Assembly (NCBI RefSeq): GCF_001571265.1 | Contig: NZ_BCTL01000037.1 | Coordinates: forward strand, 1 to 64,000 | Direction: 5' to 3' | Length of the DNA stretch: 64,000 bases | Source: Cedecea neteri NBRC 105707 = ATCC 33855 | GTDB taxonomy: Bacteria > Pseudomonadota > Gammaproteobacteria > Enterobacterales > Enterobacteriaceae | Shown: positions 10,739-19,502 of the stretch, piece by piece | Layout: the number at the start of each line of letters is the position of its first letter | How positions within the stretch are numbered: the first letter of the stretch is position 1 | Notes under the pieces: model-generated | Database searches by the model: none | What the model saw: the letters and a program-made list of their open reading frames with translations, nothing else | What the model was told of the DNA's origin: nothing | Translations under genes and position numbers: made by a program

Positions 10739-11518
10739 TTAGTAGCTGCTGGCGCTTTTACCGTCCCCGTGGCCCAGCGCTTTCAGCAGGCTGGCCAACA
10801 GGCTGGACGCCCCGAAGCGGTAGTGGCGAGAGTCGGCCCAGTCGGCACCGAACAGATCGTCCGCGATAGCCAGGAACTGCGCGGCATCTTCAGCGGAACG
10901 AACGCCACCCGCCGGTTTGAAGCCTACGGTTTTTTCCACGCCCATATCGCGGATCACTTCCATCATAATGCGAGCGCTTTCTGGCGTGGCGTTAACCGGC
11001 ACTTTACCGGTAGAGGTTTTGATGAAGTCGGCGCCGGCTTTAATCGCGATAGCAGAAGCTTTGCGGATCAGTTCTTCGGTTTTCAACTCGCCGGTTTCAA
11101 TGATCACTTTCAGCAGCACATTAGCGCTGGCGCAGGCGTCTTTACACGCTTTCACCAGGTCGAAGCCCACCTGCTCATTACCGGCAATCAGCGCACGGTA
11201 AGGGAACACTACATCCACTTCGTCTGCGCCGTAGGCGATAGCGGCGCGAGTTTCTGCCAGCGCGATGTCGATATCGTCGTTACCGTGCGGGAAGTTAGTC
11301 ACGGTCGCAATGCGGATGTCCGGGGTACCCTGCTCTTTCAGAGTTTTGCGGGCAATTGGGATAAAGCGCGGGTAGATACAAATCGCAGCGGTGTTACCAA
11401 CTGGGGTTTTTGCCTGATGGCATAGAGCGATGACTTTCTCGTTAGTGTCATCGTCGTTCAGGGTAGTCAGATCCATCAGTTTCAGCGCACGCAGGCTGCT
11501 TTGGGTTAAATCGGTCAT
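10739..11518 (-). CDS. deoC: DeoC, deoxyribose-phosphate aldolase
   Basis: DeoC cleaves deoxyribose-5-phosphate to acetaldehyde and glyceraldehyde-3-phosphate, the end of deoxynucleoside breakdown. The Schiff-base lysine is in [11 protein letters not shown] (Lys167 by family numbering), the partner lysine in VGFKPAGG and the acid in ADEVDVV. The ATG at 11516-11518 gives the family N-terminus MTDL and 259 residues, with GGAG upstream; the 5-codon extension to 11533 is not needed. It is the first gene of deoCABD and follows a CRP/DeoR-type control region. Confidence 0.98.
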   Translation of the reverse strand: MTDLTQSSLRALKLMDLTTLNDDDTNEKVIALCHQAKTPVGNTAAICIYPRFIPIARKTLKEQGTPDIRIATVTNFPHGNDDIDIALAETRAAIAYGADEVDVVFPYRALIAGNEQVGFDLVKACKDACASANVLLKVIIETGELKTEELIRKASAIAIKAGADFIKTSTGKVPVNATPESARIMMEVIRDMGVEKTVGFKPAGGVRSAEDAAQFLAIADDLFGADWADSRHYRFGASSLLASLLKALGHGDGKSASSY

Positions 11519-11657
11519 AACGCTCTCCAACAAAAGGTAAATAAGTCTCCGGCCAGGAAACTCAACACGTTGGAGCGGACTTGGTTCCTTGAAGAAGAGT
11601 GGTCACCTCGGTCACCCTCACGTTGAGATCCTTCTCACCGCACATTGCCGGTTGCAA

Positions 11658-11673
11658 TGTTAGAATTCTAACA
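11658..11673. promoter_or_regulatory. DeoR operator 1 overlapping the deoP2-like -10
   Basis: TGTTAGAATTCTAACA is a perfect 16-bp palindrome and differs from the E. coli deo operator by one central base. The -10 hexamer TAGAAT (deoC direction) is inside it and lies about 33 bp from the proximal CRP site centre, as in a class II CRP promoter. Confidence 0.88.
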
Positions 11674-11692
11674 CCCACCACCGATGCAATTT

Positions 11693-11708
11693 TGTGTCTC
11701 GCCTCACA
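11693..11708. promoter_or_regulatory. Proximal CRP site of the deo promoter
   Basis: TGTGT-N6-TCACA matches nine of ten CRP consensus positions. It is centred about 33 bp upstream of the -10 hexamer of the deoC promoter, the expected spacing for class II activation. Confidence 0.75.
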
Positions 11709-11746
11709 AAAGCCAAAGCATGAATTGCAAGCTTTCATAGAGTATA

Positions 11747-11762
11747 TGTGATTAACGGAACA
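11747..11762. promoter_or_regulatory. Distal CRP site of the deo promoter
   Basis: TGTGA-N6-GAACA has one perfect half-site. Its centre is 54 bp from the proximal site, almost exactly the spacing in E. coli deoP2, and a TTGCAA motif resembling CytR recognition lies between the two. Confidence 0.6.
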
Positions 11763-11834
11763 AAATAACGCGCTAAATTGCGCCAGGAAGCAAGAAAATG
11801 GCTGGCAGGGCGCCAGCCATCGGTTACCGCTTAA

Positions 11835-11850
11835 TGTTATAATTATAACA
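11835..11850. promoter_or_regulatory. DeoR-like operator 2 with an internal TATAAT
   Basis: TGTTATAATTATAACA is a perfect 16-bp palindrome with the same TGTTA...TAACA ends as operator 1. It lies 177 bp upstream of operator 1 (start to start) and contains TATAAT, so it could be a P1-type promoter with its own operator. Confidence 0.7.
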
Positions 11851-11863
11851 TTTCTATTGCAGC

Positions 11864-13141
11864 TTACAGTGCCAGGAACAGCCCGGCGATGGTGGCGCTC
11901 ATCAGGTTAGACAGCGTCCCTGCGGCCACGGCCTTCATACCCAACTGGGCCACATCATGCCGACGATTTGGCGCCATGCTGCCCAGGCCGCCAATCAGAA
12001 TGGCGATAGAAGAAAGGTTAGCAAATCCGCACAGCGCGAAGGAGATAATCGCTTTAGTATGGCCGGACAATACTTGTAGGCCAGCCGCGGCCACTTCGGC
12101 ATCATCCTTCAGGTAAGCGCCAAAGTTCAGGTAGGCGACAAACTCGTTGATGATCAGCTTCTGGCCGATAAACGATCCGGCTACAGTCGCTTCACTCCAC
12201 GGCACGCCAATCAGCCAGGCTACCGGTGAGAATACCCAGCCAAGCATCAGCTCCAGCGAGAGTTGCGGATAGTTGAACCAGCCGCCGATGCCGGAAAGCA
12301 TTCCGTTCAGCAGGGCAATCAGGGCGACAAACGCCAACAGCATCGCGCCCACATTCAGCGCCAGCTGCATCCCGGAGGCTGCACCAGACGCCGCCGCGTC
12401 CAGCACGTTAGCCGGGCGATCCGGGTCGTTTTTCATCGACTCCAGCTCCGGCGTATCGTTCGGGGTTTCCGTCTCTGGCAGCATGATCTTGGCAAACAGC
12501 AGCCCGCCCGGCGCAGCCATAAAGGACGCCGCAATCAGGTATTCCAGCGGCACGCCCATCTGCGCGTAGCCCGCCAGTACGGAGCCCGCGACGGAAGCAA
12601 GGCCGCCGCACATCACGGCAAACAGCTCAGAGCGGGTCATGGTGGCGATATAAGGACGCACAACCAGCGGCGCTTCCGTTTGGCCGACGAAAATGTTCGC
12701 CGTCGCCGACAGCGATTCGGTACGGGACGTTTTCAGTACTTTGCGCAGGCCGCCGCCAAGCACGCGGATCACCAGCTGCATCACGCCCAGGTAGTAAAGC
12801 ACGGCGATAAGCGAGGAGAAAAAGACGATGATCGGCAGTACGCGCAGCGCGAAAATAAAGCCGCCGCCGCCGAAGACTTCAAACATTTTGTCAGAAACCA
12901 GCCCGCCAAACAGGAAGGAAATCCCTGAGTTGCCGTAGGCGATGACGTTAGCCACCCCTTCCGACATCGCGAGCAGAACTTTACGGCCAACGGGCACGTA
13001 AAGGATCAGCGCCCCGATGCCGATTTGAATCAGCCACGCGCCAATGACGGTACGCAGGTTGATCGCTTTGCGGTTGCTGGAGAGTAAAACGGCGATCAGC
13101 AACAGCGCGACCATGCCGACCAATCCCATGAGTATTTGCAT
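11864..13141 (-). CDS. NupC/NupX-type concentrative nucleoside transporter
   Basis: This inner-membrane symporter of the CNT family imports nucleosides. The 425 residues carry many hydrophobic segments and the family motifs [12 protein letters not shown] (near 154), AGSVLAGYA, the NVGAMLLAF segment and the NEFVAYLNF and [12 protein letters not shown] regions. It lies directly upstream of and in the same direction as deoCABD, so uptake and breakdown of nucleosides are linked. A CRP-like site and a TATATT -10 precede it. It resembles E. coli NupX/NupC more than NupG, which is an MFS protein; I do not assign a symbol. Confidence 0.88.
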   Translation of the reverse strand: MQILMGLVGMVALLLIAVLLSSNRKAINLRTVIGAWLIQIGIGALILYVPVGRKVLLAMSEGVANVIAYGNSGISFLFGGLVSDKMFEVFGGGGFIFALRVLPIIVFFSSLIAVLYYLGVMQLVIRVLGGGLRKVLKTSRTESLSATANIFVGQTEAPLVVRPYIATMTRSELFAVMCGGLASVAGSVLAGYAQMGVPLEYLIAASFMAAPGGLLFAKIMLPETETPNDTPELESMKNDPDRPANVLDAAASGAASGMQLALNVGAMLLAFVALIALLNGMLSGIGGWFNYPQLSLELMLGWVFSPVAWLIGVPWSEATVAGSFIGQKLIINEFVAYLNFGAYLKDDAEVAAAGLQVLSGHTKAIISFALCGFANLSSIAILIGGLGSMAPNRRHDVAQLGMKAVAAGTLSNLMSATIAGLFLAL

Positions 13142-13254
13142 ACAGTATCCCTGTGTATCAACTGGAAGATTCGGGCTTTACCAGCCCGCTTTTTAGCGCG
13201 CGGATTATAACCACAGGGGGGTGAAAAGTGCCGGAGCAATCACGTATAGGAGGA

Positions 13255-13296
13255 AATATATAGAAACATTTACGCAGCAAGGTGACGAATATCACA
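13255..13296 (-). promoter_or_regulatory. CRP-dependent promoter of the nucleoside transporter gene
   Basis: GGTGA-N6-TCACA at 13281-13296 is a near-consensus CRP site. In the gene direction TATATT at 13260-13255 lies about 31 bp downstream of its centre and can serve as the -10. The start codon is about 115 bp further on. Confidence 0.6.
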
Positions 13297-13311
13297 CTTT
13301 ACGCTAACTGA

Positions 13312-14088
13312 TTAGAAAGCGAATAATTCGTCTGCGTTGTTTTTCAAGGCGTTAGCGATAATTTCAGGCGGCTCCGGCCGGAGTTCGCACAAGGATTCGA
13401 AGACTTTTGCCGCACGTTCCGGGCGGTTGGGCTGCCCCTGCCAACCGTTCAGCGGCATATCCGGCGCATCGGTTTCCAGCAGCAGCGATGAAAGCGGCAA
13501 ACGGGCCATCACATCCCGGGTTTTGCTGGCTCGGGGATAGGTGATGGTGCCACCGACGCCAATGCGATAGCCCATCGCAATAAAGCGTTCCGCCTGCTGC
13601 AAGCTCCCGGCAAAACCATGCACCACGCCGGTTCTCGGTAAATTGTGGCGCTTCAGGTGCAGCGCCAGCTTGTCGTGGGTACGGCGGGAGTGAAGCAGCA
13701 CCGGCAGATCGTAACGCTTCGCCAGCTTCAGCTGCTCGCTGAGGATAAACTCCTGCCTGTCGAGCTGCGGATCTTCGCGATAAAGATCCAACCCAATCTC
13801 ACCGATGGCGATCAGCTTCTCCGGCTTTTGCCGCAAAAGATCCTCCAGCTCGGCCAGCCCCGCTTCATCATGCTTTTCAATCACAATAGGGTGCATACCC
13901 AGGGCGGCATAAAGCGCCGGATAATTCTGCGCCAGCGCGAGGACACGCTTGAAACGTTCTGCCTCTACTGCTGGCACAATGATTTTACGCACCCCGGCCT
14001 CAGCGGCTAACGCGAGGCTGCGCTCTTCATCCCCGGTGAAGGGGGGAAAGTCAAAATGGCAATGGGTGTCGTAGAACGTAAAACTCAC
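13312..14088 (-). CDS. yjjV: YjjV, TatD-family metal-dependent hydrolase
   Basis: This 258-residue TIM-barrel enzyme belongs to the TatD nuclease/amidohydrolase family. The first metal motif is DTHCHFDF at residues 8-15; the other ligands appear in AIGEIGLD (near 97), LLHSRR and VHGFAG, and LLETDAPD near 206. Its cellular substrate is not established. Its start codon overlaps the yjjU stop by 4 bp, which implies coupled translation and matches E. coli yjjU-yjjV. Confidence 0.93.
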   Translation of the reverse strand: MSFTFYDTHCHFDFPPFTGDEERSLALAAEAGVRKIIVPAVEAERFKRVLALAQNYPALYAALGMHPIVIEKHDEAGLAELEDLLRQKPEKLIAIGEIGLDLYREDPQLDRQEFILSEQLKLAKRYDLPVLLHSRRTHDKLALHLKRHNLPRTGVVHGFAGSLQQAERFIAMGYRIGVGGTITYPRASKTRDVMARLPLSSLLLETDAPDMPLNGWQGQPNRPERAAKVFESLCELRPEPPEIIANALKNNADELFAF

Positions 14089-15158
14089 GCAAGATCCTCA
14101 TTATCAAACGCCGCATCATTCGCCTGCAGTCCCGGGCTAATCGGCTTAACCAGCGATTCATTGGCCGCCGCCACAGGAGAAATAACCAACGGGCCGGGCG
14201 TGTTAATACGCGGCAGATGGCGCCTTAACGGCGGCTTAGCCACCAGCAATTTGCCAATGGTGGCCAGGAAATAGCGCCCACACAAGCGCCCCGTTTGATA
14301 ATCCGCCGTCAAAGAAGGCAGGCGGCTGCCGAGCGCGCTGCTTAATAGCGCTTTAGGCGGATAAATCTCGAAGATTCTCAGTTTACCTGGCGGCTTCTCA
14401 ATGAAGCTTTGGATCTCACGATAACTTTCTTCGTGGTGCTGTACCAGGTTCAAAAGCGGCTGCAGACTGCTTTCCGCCAGCCAGCGCTCCATATGTTTAA
14501 ACCACTGCGGCGTGTAGTACATCTGTGAAGGTACGGTGCGAATGACCACCAGCGTATCCGCCCCGCGATTTACCGCTTCCCGCACCGGTACCGCATCGCT
14601 GATGCCGCCGTCCTGATAGCTGACGCCGTCAATATCCACGCCTGAGCGATAAAAACCGGGAATGGCGCTGGAGGCTTTCAGCAAATTTAGCCAGGTATCA
14701 GAGGTCGGCGAAAAGTAATTCGCCGCATAGTCATCACTGCGGCAGGCACACATAAAGAACTCTTTTCCCTGCTCAAAAAGCGGGTCGGCGCTGGACATCG
14801 ACAGCGGCAATCTGGCCGCGGTCGACTCAATCAGCCAGTCGAGATCAATCAGGTGTCCTCCGCGTGCAAAGCGAAGCGGATTGAAGAAATCCCTCGTCGT
14901 CGTAAAGCGCGTGATGACGCGGCGCGCGTATCCCGGCTGATTACAAACGTAAGCGGAGAGATTCTGCGCCCCGGCAGAGGTCCCAAGGAACAGATCAAAG
15001 GGGTTGAATTCCGCACGCATAAACTCGTCCAGAACCCCGGCCGTAAAGATCCCGCGCTGCCCGCCCCCTTCACAAATCAGAGCGAGTTTTCCAGGACGAA
15101 AAGGTTTGCTCGCCAGCGGCGCAATATTGCCGAGCGTAACGGGTATACGATGTCCCAC
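14085..15158 (-). CDS. yjjU: YjjU, patatin-like phospholipase
   Basis: The 357-residue protein has the patatin signature: the oxyanion-hole motif GGGQRG near residue 32, the nucleophile elbow GTSAG near 60 and the catalytic aspartate in DGGISD near 178. This makes it a serine-aspartate dyad lipid acyl hydrolase; its natural substrate is not known. It is the first gene of yjjU-yjjV, with a 4-bp overlap. The N-terminus MGHRIPVTLGNIAPL matches the E. coli protein. Confidence 0.94.
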   Translation of the reverse strand: MGHRIPVTLGNIAPLASKPFRPGKLALICEGGGQRGIFTAGVLDEFMRAEFNPFDLFLGTSAGAQNLSAYVCNQPGYARRVITRFTTTRDFFNPLRFARGGHLIDLDWLIESTAARLPLSMSSADPLFEQGKEFFMCACRSDDYAANYFSPTSDTWLNLLKASSAIPGFYRSGVDIDGVSYQDGGISDAVPVREAVNRGADTLVVIRTVPSQMYYTPQWFKHMERWLAESSLQPLLNLVQHHEESYREIQSFIEKPPGKLRIFEIYPPKALLSSALGSRLPSLTADYQTGRLCGRYFLATIGKLLVAKPPLRRHLPRINTPGPLVISPVAAANESLVKPISPGLQANDAAFDNEDLA

Positions 15159-15227
15159 CCTGCTTTCCTGAATGCTGTTGTTGTGAATTTCTACCCTATA
15201 CCCATAGCGCGCTAAGTAAAACGGCGA

Positions 15228-15250
15228 AAGCCAGTCACGAGGACTGGCTT
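15228..15250. terminator. Hairpin copy 1 of a duplicated terminator-like sequence
   Basis: AAGCCAGTC and GACTGGCTT form a perfect 9-bp stem with loop ACGAG. The same stem-loop is repeated at 15392-15417. This copy lacks a long U-run on either side, so it may be a decayed terminator. Confidence 0.6.
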
Positions 15251-15261
15251 AAGGTTGCTGA

Positions 15262-15295
15262 CAAAGAGGGAAAAAGCGTGGTTTTTCCCTCTTTG
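15262..15295. repeat. 14-bp perfect inverted repeat
   Basis: CAAAGAGGGAAAAA and TTTTTCCCTCTTTG pair perfectly around a 6-base loop GCGTGG. It lies in the gene-free 15159-15450 interval between yjjU and ytjA, in a cluster of four hairpins. Confidence 0.85.
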
Positions 15296-15307
15296 TGGTG
15301 AGCAGCC

Positions 15308-15339
15308 GAAAATCAATGAATTGATTTTCCTGTTTTTTT
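15308..15339 (+). terminator. Terminator-like hairpin with U8 run
   Basis: GAAAATCAA and TTGATTTTC form a stem around TGAA, followed closely by CTG and eight Ts. The orientation is plus, though no plus-strand gene is seen upstream; an unannotated transcript or a small RNA could end here. Confidence 0.55.
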
Positions 15340-15391
15340 TAACGAGCCGTCTGATATTTCTTTTCTATCGACAGGGCGTTGTCGCCAGTAT

Positions 15392-15420
15392 AAAGCCAGT
15401 CACGAGGACTGGCTTTTCTT
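15392..15420. terminator. Hairpin copy 2 of the duplicated terminator-like sequence
   Basis: AAAGCCAGTC and GACTGGCTTT flank loop ACGAG and are followed by a T-rich run on the plus strand; an A-run before the stem makes it usable from the other strand. It sits 31 bp past the ytjA stop and could terminate ytjA. Confidence 0.7.
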
Positions 15421-15450
15421 TTGTATCGGCATGTTACTTAATGACTGTCG

Positions 15451-15612
15451 CTAAGGACGTCTGCGCCCCATAAACAGGCTGACCAGGAACAGAATGATAC
15501 CGACTATAAAGACAATTTTTGCAGCACCTGCAGCGGTACCGGCCAGACCACCGAAGCCCAGGGCCGCAGCAATCAACGCAATAACCAGAAAAATAATGCC
15601 CCAACGAAACAT
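15451..15612 (-). CDS. ytjA: YtjA, DUF1328 small membrane protein
   Basis: A 53-codon frame encodes [20 protein letters not shown] at its start and ends with SLFMGRRRP, nearly identical to E. coli YtjA as I remember it. It has two predicted membrane segments joined by a glycine-rich turn ([11 protein letters not shown]). The function is unknown; DUF1328 genes often respond to stress or sigma factors. It sits between osmY and yjjU as in E. coli, and AGGAGAGT precedes the ATG. Confidence 0.93.
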   Translation of the reverse strand: MFRWGIIFLVIALIAAALGFGGLAGTAAGAAKIVFIVGIILFLVSLFMGRRRP

Positions 15613-15745
15613 AGACTCTCCTTAACCATAGTGAATCTTATCGCTTCTTCACGGGCGCCAAATGGCTAACCCGCAGGCGATAATGTGTAATGGTGGTACT
15701 TATCGCCTCCCGGACTAACCCGGGAAGGCGTTTCGGGTGCTGCCG

Positions 15746-16357
15746 TTACTTCACTTTCAGATCGTTTTTAACGCTTTTTACGCCTTCGACAGCTTTGGCA
15801 ATACTTTCAGCCTTCTCAGACTGAGCGGCAGACTTAACCTCGCCGGACAGCTGAACCACGCCGTCAGTGGTTTCTACTTTTATATGGCGCGACGGCACAA
15901 TGCTGTCGGCCAGCAATTTCGCTTTGATTTCACTGGTCGTTGCTGCATCACCGGCATAACCCTTCACCGACTGCTCTTTAGCGTCACGGACGTGCAGTTT
16001 GTCGCTAACCGAGGTCACGCCTTCCACTTTTTTCGCCGTCGCGACTGCCTGCTCGGCCTGCGCCTGGCTCTCAACAAAACCACTCAGGGTGACCACTTTG
16101 CTTTCGGTTTTCACCGAAATGTCGGTGCTTTTAATATTTTTGTCGTCTACAAGTGCTGCTTTAACTTTCGCTGTGATGCCGCTGTCGTCCATGAAATTAC
16201 CGACTTTAGTCATAGAGCTATCGATTTTTTTCCCTGCGCTATCGGCGGTAGATTCCGTTTTATTGAGCATAGTGTCTTCCGCAAAGGCACTGGTGCTTGC
16301 CAGTACAGAGCCCAACACAACCGCCAGCAGAGTTTTTGAAATCTTAGTCGTAGTCAT
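15746..16357 (-). CDS. osmY: OsmY, periplasmic BON-domain stress protein
   Basis: OsmY is a periplasmic chaperone-like protein induced by osmotic stress and stationary phase. The 203-residue precursor has a signal peptide ending in [10 protein letters not shown] near residue 26 and two BON domains (about 58-125 and 136-203), each with a VVTLSG or VVQLSG core. Its position between prfC and ytjA is conserved. An upstream CTATATTT element next to a CRP-like half-site fits the sigma-S/CRP control known for E. coli osmY. Confidence 0.95.
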   Translation of the reverse strand: MTTTKISKTLLAVVLGSVLASTSAFAEDTMLNKTESTADSAGKKIDSSMTKVGNFMDDSGITAKVKAALVDDKNIKSTDISVKTESKVVTLSGFVESQAQAEQAVATAKKVEGVTSVSDKLHVRDAKEQSVKGYAGDAATTSEIKAKLLADSIVPSRHIKVETTDGVVQLSGEVKSAAQSEKAESIAKAVEGVKSVKNDLKVK

Positions 16358-16517
16358 CGATTAATTCCTGTAGGTTTGCTCATCATTTGAGCTTTCTCGT
16401 TTCCCGTAAGCCGAAAAAAATCAGCTATTAATATTGAGATGACCAGGAAAACGCTAACAAGACACCAGAAAATGATTAATTCCCGGAGCTTTCGTCCAAT
16501 AAAATTGTCATCGCTTT

Positions 16518-16536
16518 GTTAAATATAGATCACAAT
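16518..16536 (-). promoter_or_regulatory. Putative osmY promoter and CRP site
   Basis: In the osmY direction the sequence reads TTGTGATCTATATTTAACA. CTATATTT can be a sigma-S-type -10, and TGTGA is a CRP half-site. It lies about 165 bp before the osmY start, consistent with the long leader known for E. coli osmY. Confidence 0.45.
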
Positions 16537-16558
16537 CGTGAAAGTGCATGACCCATCG

Positions 16559-16669
16559 ATGGAAAAAGCAGCAATGACGCAGGATTCGTGGGAAATTAAG
16601 AAGATTCTGCAAGGGATTCAAAAGACAGGGAAAGTGAGAAGAGCGCGGCGAAAGCCGCGCTCTGACTGA
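16559..16669 (+). CDS. Possible small ORF between osmY and prfC
   Basis: A 36-codon frame starts at ATG (MEKAAMTQDSWEIKKILQG) and ends in the prfC terminator hairpin, which encodes its basic tail (RARRKPRSD). The first half looks like an amphipathic helix. No clear ribosome-binding site is seen, and it shares space with the terminator. I do not recognise it and treat it as a weak candidate. The 16358-16672 gap otherwise holds the osmY promoter and the prfC terminator. Confidence 0.2.
   Translation: MEKAAMTQDSWEIKKILQGIQKTGKVRRARRKPRSD
16640..16663 (-). terminator. prfC terminator hairpin
   Basis: AGAGCGCGGC and GCCGCGCTCT form a perfect 10-bp stem around GAAA, just after the prfC stop. The following T-run is short (TTCTC), so termination may be incomplete. 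Confidence 0.7.
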
Positions 16670-16672
16670 CAA

Positions 16673-18262
16673 TTAGTGCTCGCGCGTTTTACGGAAGGTC
16701 ACGTCAGGGTAACGTTCCTGAGTTATGTTCAGGTTTACCATCGTTGGTGCGATATAGGTCAGGTTATCGCCGCCATCCAGCGCCAGCTGAACTTCGTTTT
16801 TACGTTTGAATTCTTCAAACTTCTTCACGTCGTTCCCTTCAACCCAACGCGCCGTCGCCACGTTGACCGATTCGTAAATCGCTTCCACGTTATATTCGCT
16901 TTTCAGGCGAGCGACGACCACGTCGAACTGCAGGACCCCGACCGCGCCCACGATCAGATCGTTGTTGGCAATAGGACGGAAAACCTGCACCGCACCTTCT
17001 TCAGAAAGCTGAACCAGGCCTTTAAGCAGCTGCTTCTGCTTGAGCGGATCGCGCAGGCGAATGCGGCGGAACAGCTCTGGGGCGAAGTTCGGAATACCGG
17101 TGAACTTCATCATCTCACCTTGGGTGAAGGTGTCGCCGATCTGAATCGTGCCGTGGTTATGCAGGCCGATGATGTCGCCAGGGTAAGCCTCTTCCACGTG
17201 GGAGCGGTCACCGGCCATAAAGGTCAGCGCGTCAGAAATAATGACGTCTTTACCGATGCGCACCTGGCGAAGCTTCATGCCCTTCTCATATTTACCGGAC
17301 ACCACGCGCATAAACGCCACGCGGTCGCGGTGTTTCGGATCCATGTTGGCCTGAATCTTAAAGACAAAGCCGGTGAACTTCTCGTCAGCCGCTTCTACCA
17401 GGCGCGTGTCGGTTTTACGCGGCATCGGCGCCGGCGCCCAGTCCACCAGGCCATCCAGCATATGATCTACGCCGAAGTTACCCAGCGCGGTACCGAAGAA
17501 TACCGGGGTAATTTCACCGGCCAGGAACAGCTCGTGATCGAATTCGTTAGAAGCCCCCAGCACCAGTTCCAGTTCGTCACGCAACTGCAGAGCAAGATCT
17601 TCGCCCACGGCAGCGTCGAGTTCCGGGTTATTCAACCCTTTCACGATGCGAACTTCCTGAATGGTGTGGCCTTTACCGGTCTGGTAGAGGTAGGTTTCAT
17701 CTTTATAAAGATGGTAAACCCCTTTGAACAGCTTGCCGCAGCCGATTGGCCAAGTGATTGGCGCACAGCCAATCTTCAGCTCGCGCTCAACCTCATCCAG
17801 CACTTCCATCGGGTCGCGGATGTCGCGGTCCAGCTTGTTCATAAAAGTAATGATCGGCGTATCGCGCAGGCGAGTTACTTCCATCAGCTTGCGAGTACGA
17901 TCTTCTACACCTTTCGCAGCGTCGATAACCATCAGGCAGCAGTCAACGGCGGTCAGGGTACGGTAGGTATCTTCGGAGAAGTCCTCGTGCCCTGGGGTAT
18001 CCAGCAGGTTAACCAGGCTGTCGCGGTACGGGAACTGCATCACCGAGGTGGTAATCGAGATCCCACGCTGTTTTTCCATCTCCATCCAGTCGGATTTAGC
18101 GTGCTGGCTTGAGCCACGGCCTTTTACCGTCCCGGCAGTCTGGATCGCCTGTCCGAACAGCAGCACCTTTTCGGTGATGGTCGTTTTACCGGCATCCGGG
18201 TGAGAGATAATGGCAAAAGTGCGGCGTTTCGCCACCTCTTGCAAATAAGGAGACAAAGTCAT
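16673..18262 (-). CDS. prfC: PrfC, peptide chain release factor 3
   Basis: RF3 is the GTPase that recycles RF1/RF2 from the ribosome after termination. The 529-residue protein has GTPase motifs G1 SHPDAGKTT near residue 20, G3 [15 protein letters not shown] near 88 and G4 MNKLDRD near 141, followed by EF-like domains II and III. Length and sequence match E. coli RF3. It lies between yjjG and osmY as in E. coli and is probably transcribed alone. Confidence 0.98.
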   Translation of the reverse strand: MTLSPYLQEVAKRRTFAIISHPDAGKTTITEKVLLFGQAIQTAGTVKGRGSSQHAKSDWMEMEKQRGISITTSVMQFPYRDSLVNLLDTPGHEDFSEDTYRTLTAVDCCLMVIDAAKGVEDRTRKLMEVTRLRDTPIITFMNKLDRDIRDPMEVLDEVERELKIGCAPITWPIGCGKLFKGVYHLYKDETYLYQTGKGHTIQEVRIVKGLNNPELDAAVGEDLALQLRDELELVLGASNEFDHELFLAGEITPVFFGTALGNFGVDHMLDGLVDWAPAPMPRKTDTRLVEAADEKFTGFVFKIQANMDPKHRDRVAFMRVVSGKYEKGMKLRQVRIGKDVIISDALTFMAGDRSHVEEAYPGDIIGLHNHGTIQIGDTFTQGEMMKFTGIPNFAPELFRRIRLRDPLKQKQLLKGLVQLSEEGAVQVFRPIANNDLIVGAVGVLQFDVVVARLKSEYNVEAIYESVNVATARWVEGNDVKKFEEFKRKNEVQLALDGGDNLTYIAPTMVNLNITQERYPDVTFRKTREH

Positions 18263-18362
18263 AATTACATCTTCTGTAAATGCGCGCGGCCTTGAGCCAC
18301 GCGGCGAGTGAACGTTATTTGGCGGCTATTTTACCCATCATTGCGGGTTTAACAATCAACAA

Positions 18363-19040
18363 TCATGGCTTACACAGCAGTTGCTCCAGTTCACTTAGCG
18401 AGGTGACCTGCCAGGTCGGTTCTATTCCTTCCGGCGCGGTACGCCCGTGGGCGTTAAGCCAGCAGGTGGCTATCCCGGCGTTGATGCCGCCCAGAATATC
18501 GGATTCTGCCGTGTCGCCGACCATCAAAACGCGGTCGCGCGGCGGCTGGTTCATCTGCTCGAAGGTATAGTCGAAAATACGGCGGTCGGGTTTTGCCACG
18601 CCCACCTGCTCGGAGATAACCAGCAGATCGAAATAGTCCCGCAGGCCGGTACGCTCAAGGCGGATTTGCTGCAGCGCGGTGAAGCCGTTGGTGATAATGC
18701 CAAGTTTAGCCTTGCCCTTCAGCGCATTAAGCAGAGAAACAGCGCCTGGCAAAGGGGCGCATATTTCAGCCATTGCGGATAAAAAGGCATCGTTAAGCTC
18801 TGCTGACGGCACATTAAGCCGTCCGGCCCAATCCTCAAAACGCCTGAGCTGCAGCTGCAGCGCGGTAATCGCGCCGTTCTGGTAATCCACCCACAGCGGC
18901 TTGTTCACCGCCTGATATTCCTGGAAATCATCTGCGGTAAAGGTCACGCTGTAGTCGAGAAACATCCGCTGTAAACCGCCGAACGCGTCAAAAGTAAACA
19001 GCGTTTCGTCCGCATCAAATAAAATCCAGTCCCAGTTCAT
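18363..19040 (-). CDS. yjjG: YjjG, nucleotide 5'-phosphatase (HAD family)
   Basis: YjjG is a HAD-family nucleotidase that removes phosphate from nucleoside monophosphates, including non-canonical pyrimidines, as known for E. coli. Motif I is FDADETLF at residues 7-14, motif II ITNG, and the lysine and acidic motifs are in [11 protein letters not shown] and VGDTAESD. The ATG at 19038-19040 gives the family N-terminus MNWDW; a start two codons upstream also exists. It follows rimI closely (18-bp gap) in a holD-rimI-yjjG cluster. Confidence 0.95.
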   Translation of the reverse strand: MNWDWILFDADETLFTFDAFGGLQRMFLDYSVTFTADDFQEYQAVNKPLWVDYQNGAITALQLQLRRFEDWAGRLNVPSAELNDAFLSAMAEICAPLPGAVSLLNALKGKAKLGIITNGFTALQQIRLERTGLRDYFDLLVISEQVGVAKPDRRIFDYTFEQMNQPPRDRVLMVGDTAESDILGGINAGIATCWLNAHGRTAPEGIEPTWQVTSLSELEQLLCKP

Positions 19041-19058
19041 CCACACACCTTTTCAATA

Positions 19059-19502
19059 TTAACCGAGGGGAAGCGCCATCACGATTGCGTCTTCCCGACC
19101 TTCTTTTGCAGGATAATAGTTGCGACGCACCGTCGCTTCGTTAAAGCCCAGGCTTTCGTACAGCGTTCTTGCCGCGACATTGGAGGCTCGCACCTCCAGC
19201 CACAGCGTAAAGACATCTCGCTTCTCAAGCGCCTGAATAAGATGCTCAAGCAGCGCTTTCCCAAGCCCCTGCCGCTGATATGCCGGATCGACCGCGATGT
19301 TAAACAGCGTGGCTTCGTCGAGAATGACCTGCGTTACCGCAAAAGCGGCAAGCTTGCCGTCAACGTCCAGCCGTAAATTGAAGTAGCGTTCGCCCTGATT
19401 GCTGGCAAACGTTTTTTCACTCCAGGGAAAAGCGTGACTGCGTAGCTCGATGGCGTACGCCGCCGCAATGTCATTCGGCGTCAGGGAAGAAATCGTGTTC
19501 AT
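19059..19502 (-). CDS. rimI: RimI, ribosomal protein S18-alanine N-acetyltransferase
   Basis: RimI acetylates the N-terminal alanine of ribosomal protein S18. The 147-residue GNAT protein has the acetyl-CoA motif YQRQGLGKALLEHL and the C-terminal YESLGFNE and RRNYYP motifs. The ATG at 19500-19502 gives MNTISSL, the known N-terminus; a frame extension to 19562 lies inside holD. It overlaps the end of holD by about 32 bp, as in E. coli. Confidence 0.96.
   Translation of the reverse strand: MNTISSLTPNDIAAAYAIELRSHAFPWSEKTFASNQGERYFNLRLDVDGKLAAFAVTQVILDEATLFNIAVDPAYQRQGLGKALLEHLIQALEKRDVFTLWLEVRASNVAARTLYESLGFNEATVRRNYYPAKEGREDAIVMALPLG

Larger units (their letters stand above)
11519..11863 (-). 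promoter_or_regulatory. deo operon control region
   Basis: This 345-bp stretch between deoC and the nucleoside transporter gene holds no gene. It contains two DeoR-type 16-bp palindromes (11658-11673 and 11835-11850), two CRP-like sites (11693-11708 and 11747-11762, centres 54 bp apart) and a CytR-like TTGCAA segment between them. The layout mirrors E. coli deoP2, with CRP sites near -40 and -93 and an operator over the -10, as known for that promoter. Confidence 0.8.

Noticed and set aside
13172..13195. Hairpin CGGGCT...AGCCCG with T-run in the leader of the nucleoside transporter gene
   Set aside because: The T-run is on the strand opposite to the gene, and no plus-strand gene ends here, so I do not call it a terminator.
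15255..15473. 72-codon frame between yjjU and ytjA
   Set aside because: It reads through the hairpin cluster; no start signal or family.
16676..18112. 478-codon frame opposite prfC
   Set aside because: Long but antisense to the intact RF3 gene; no known family and no ribosome-binding site.
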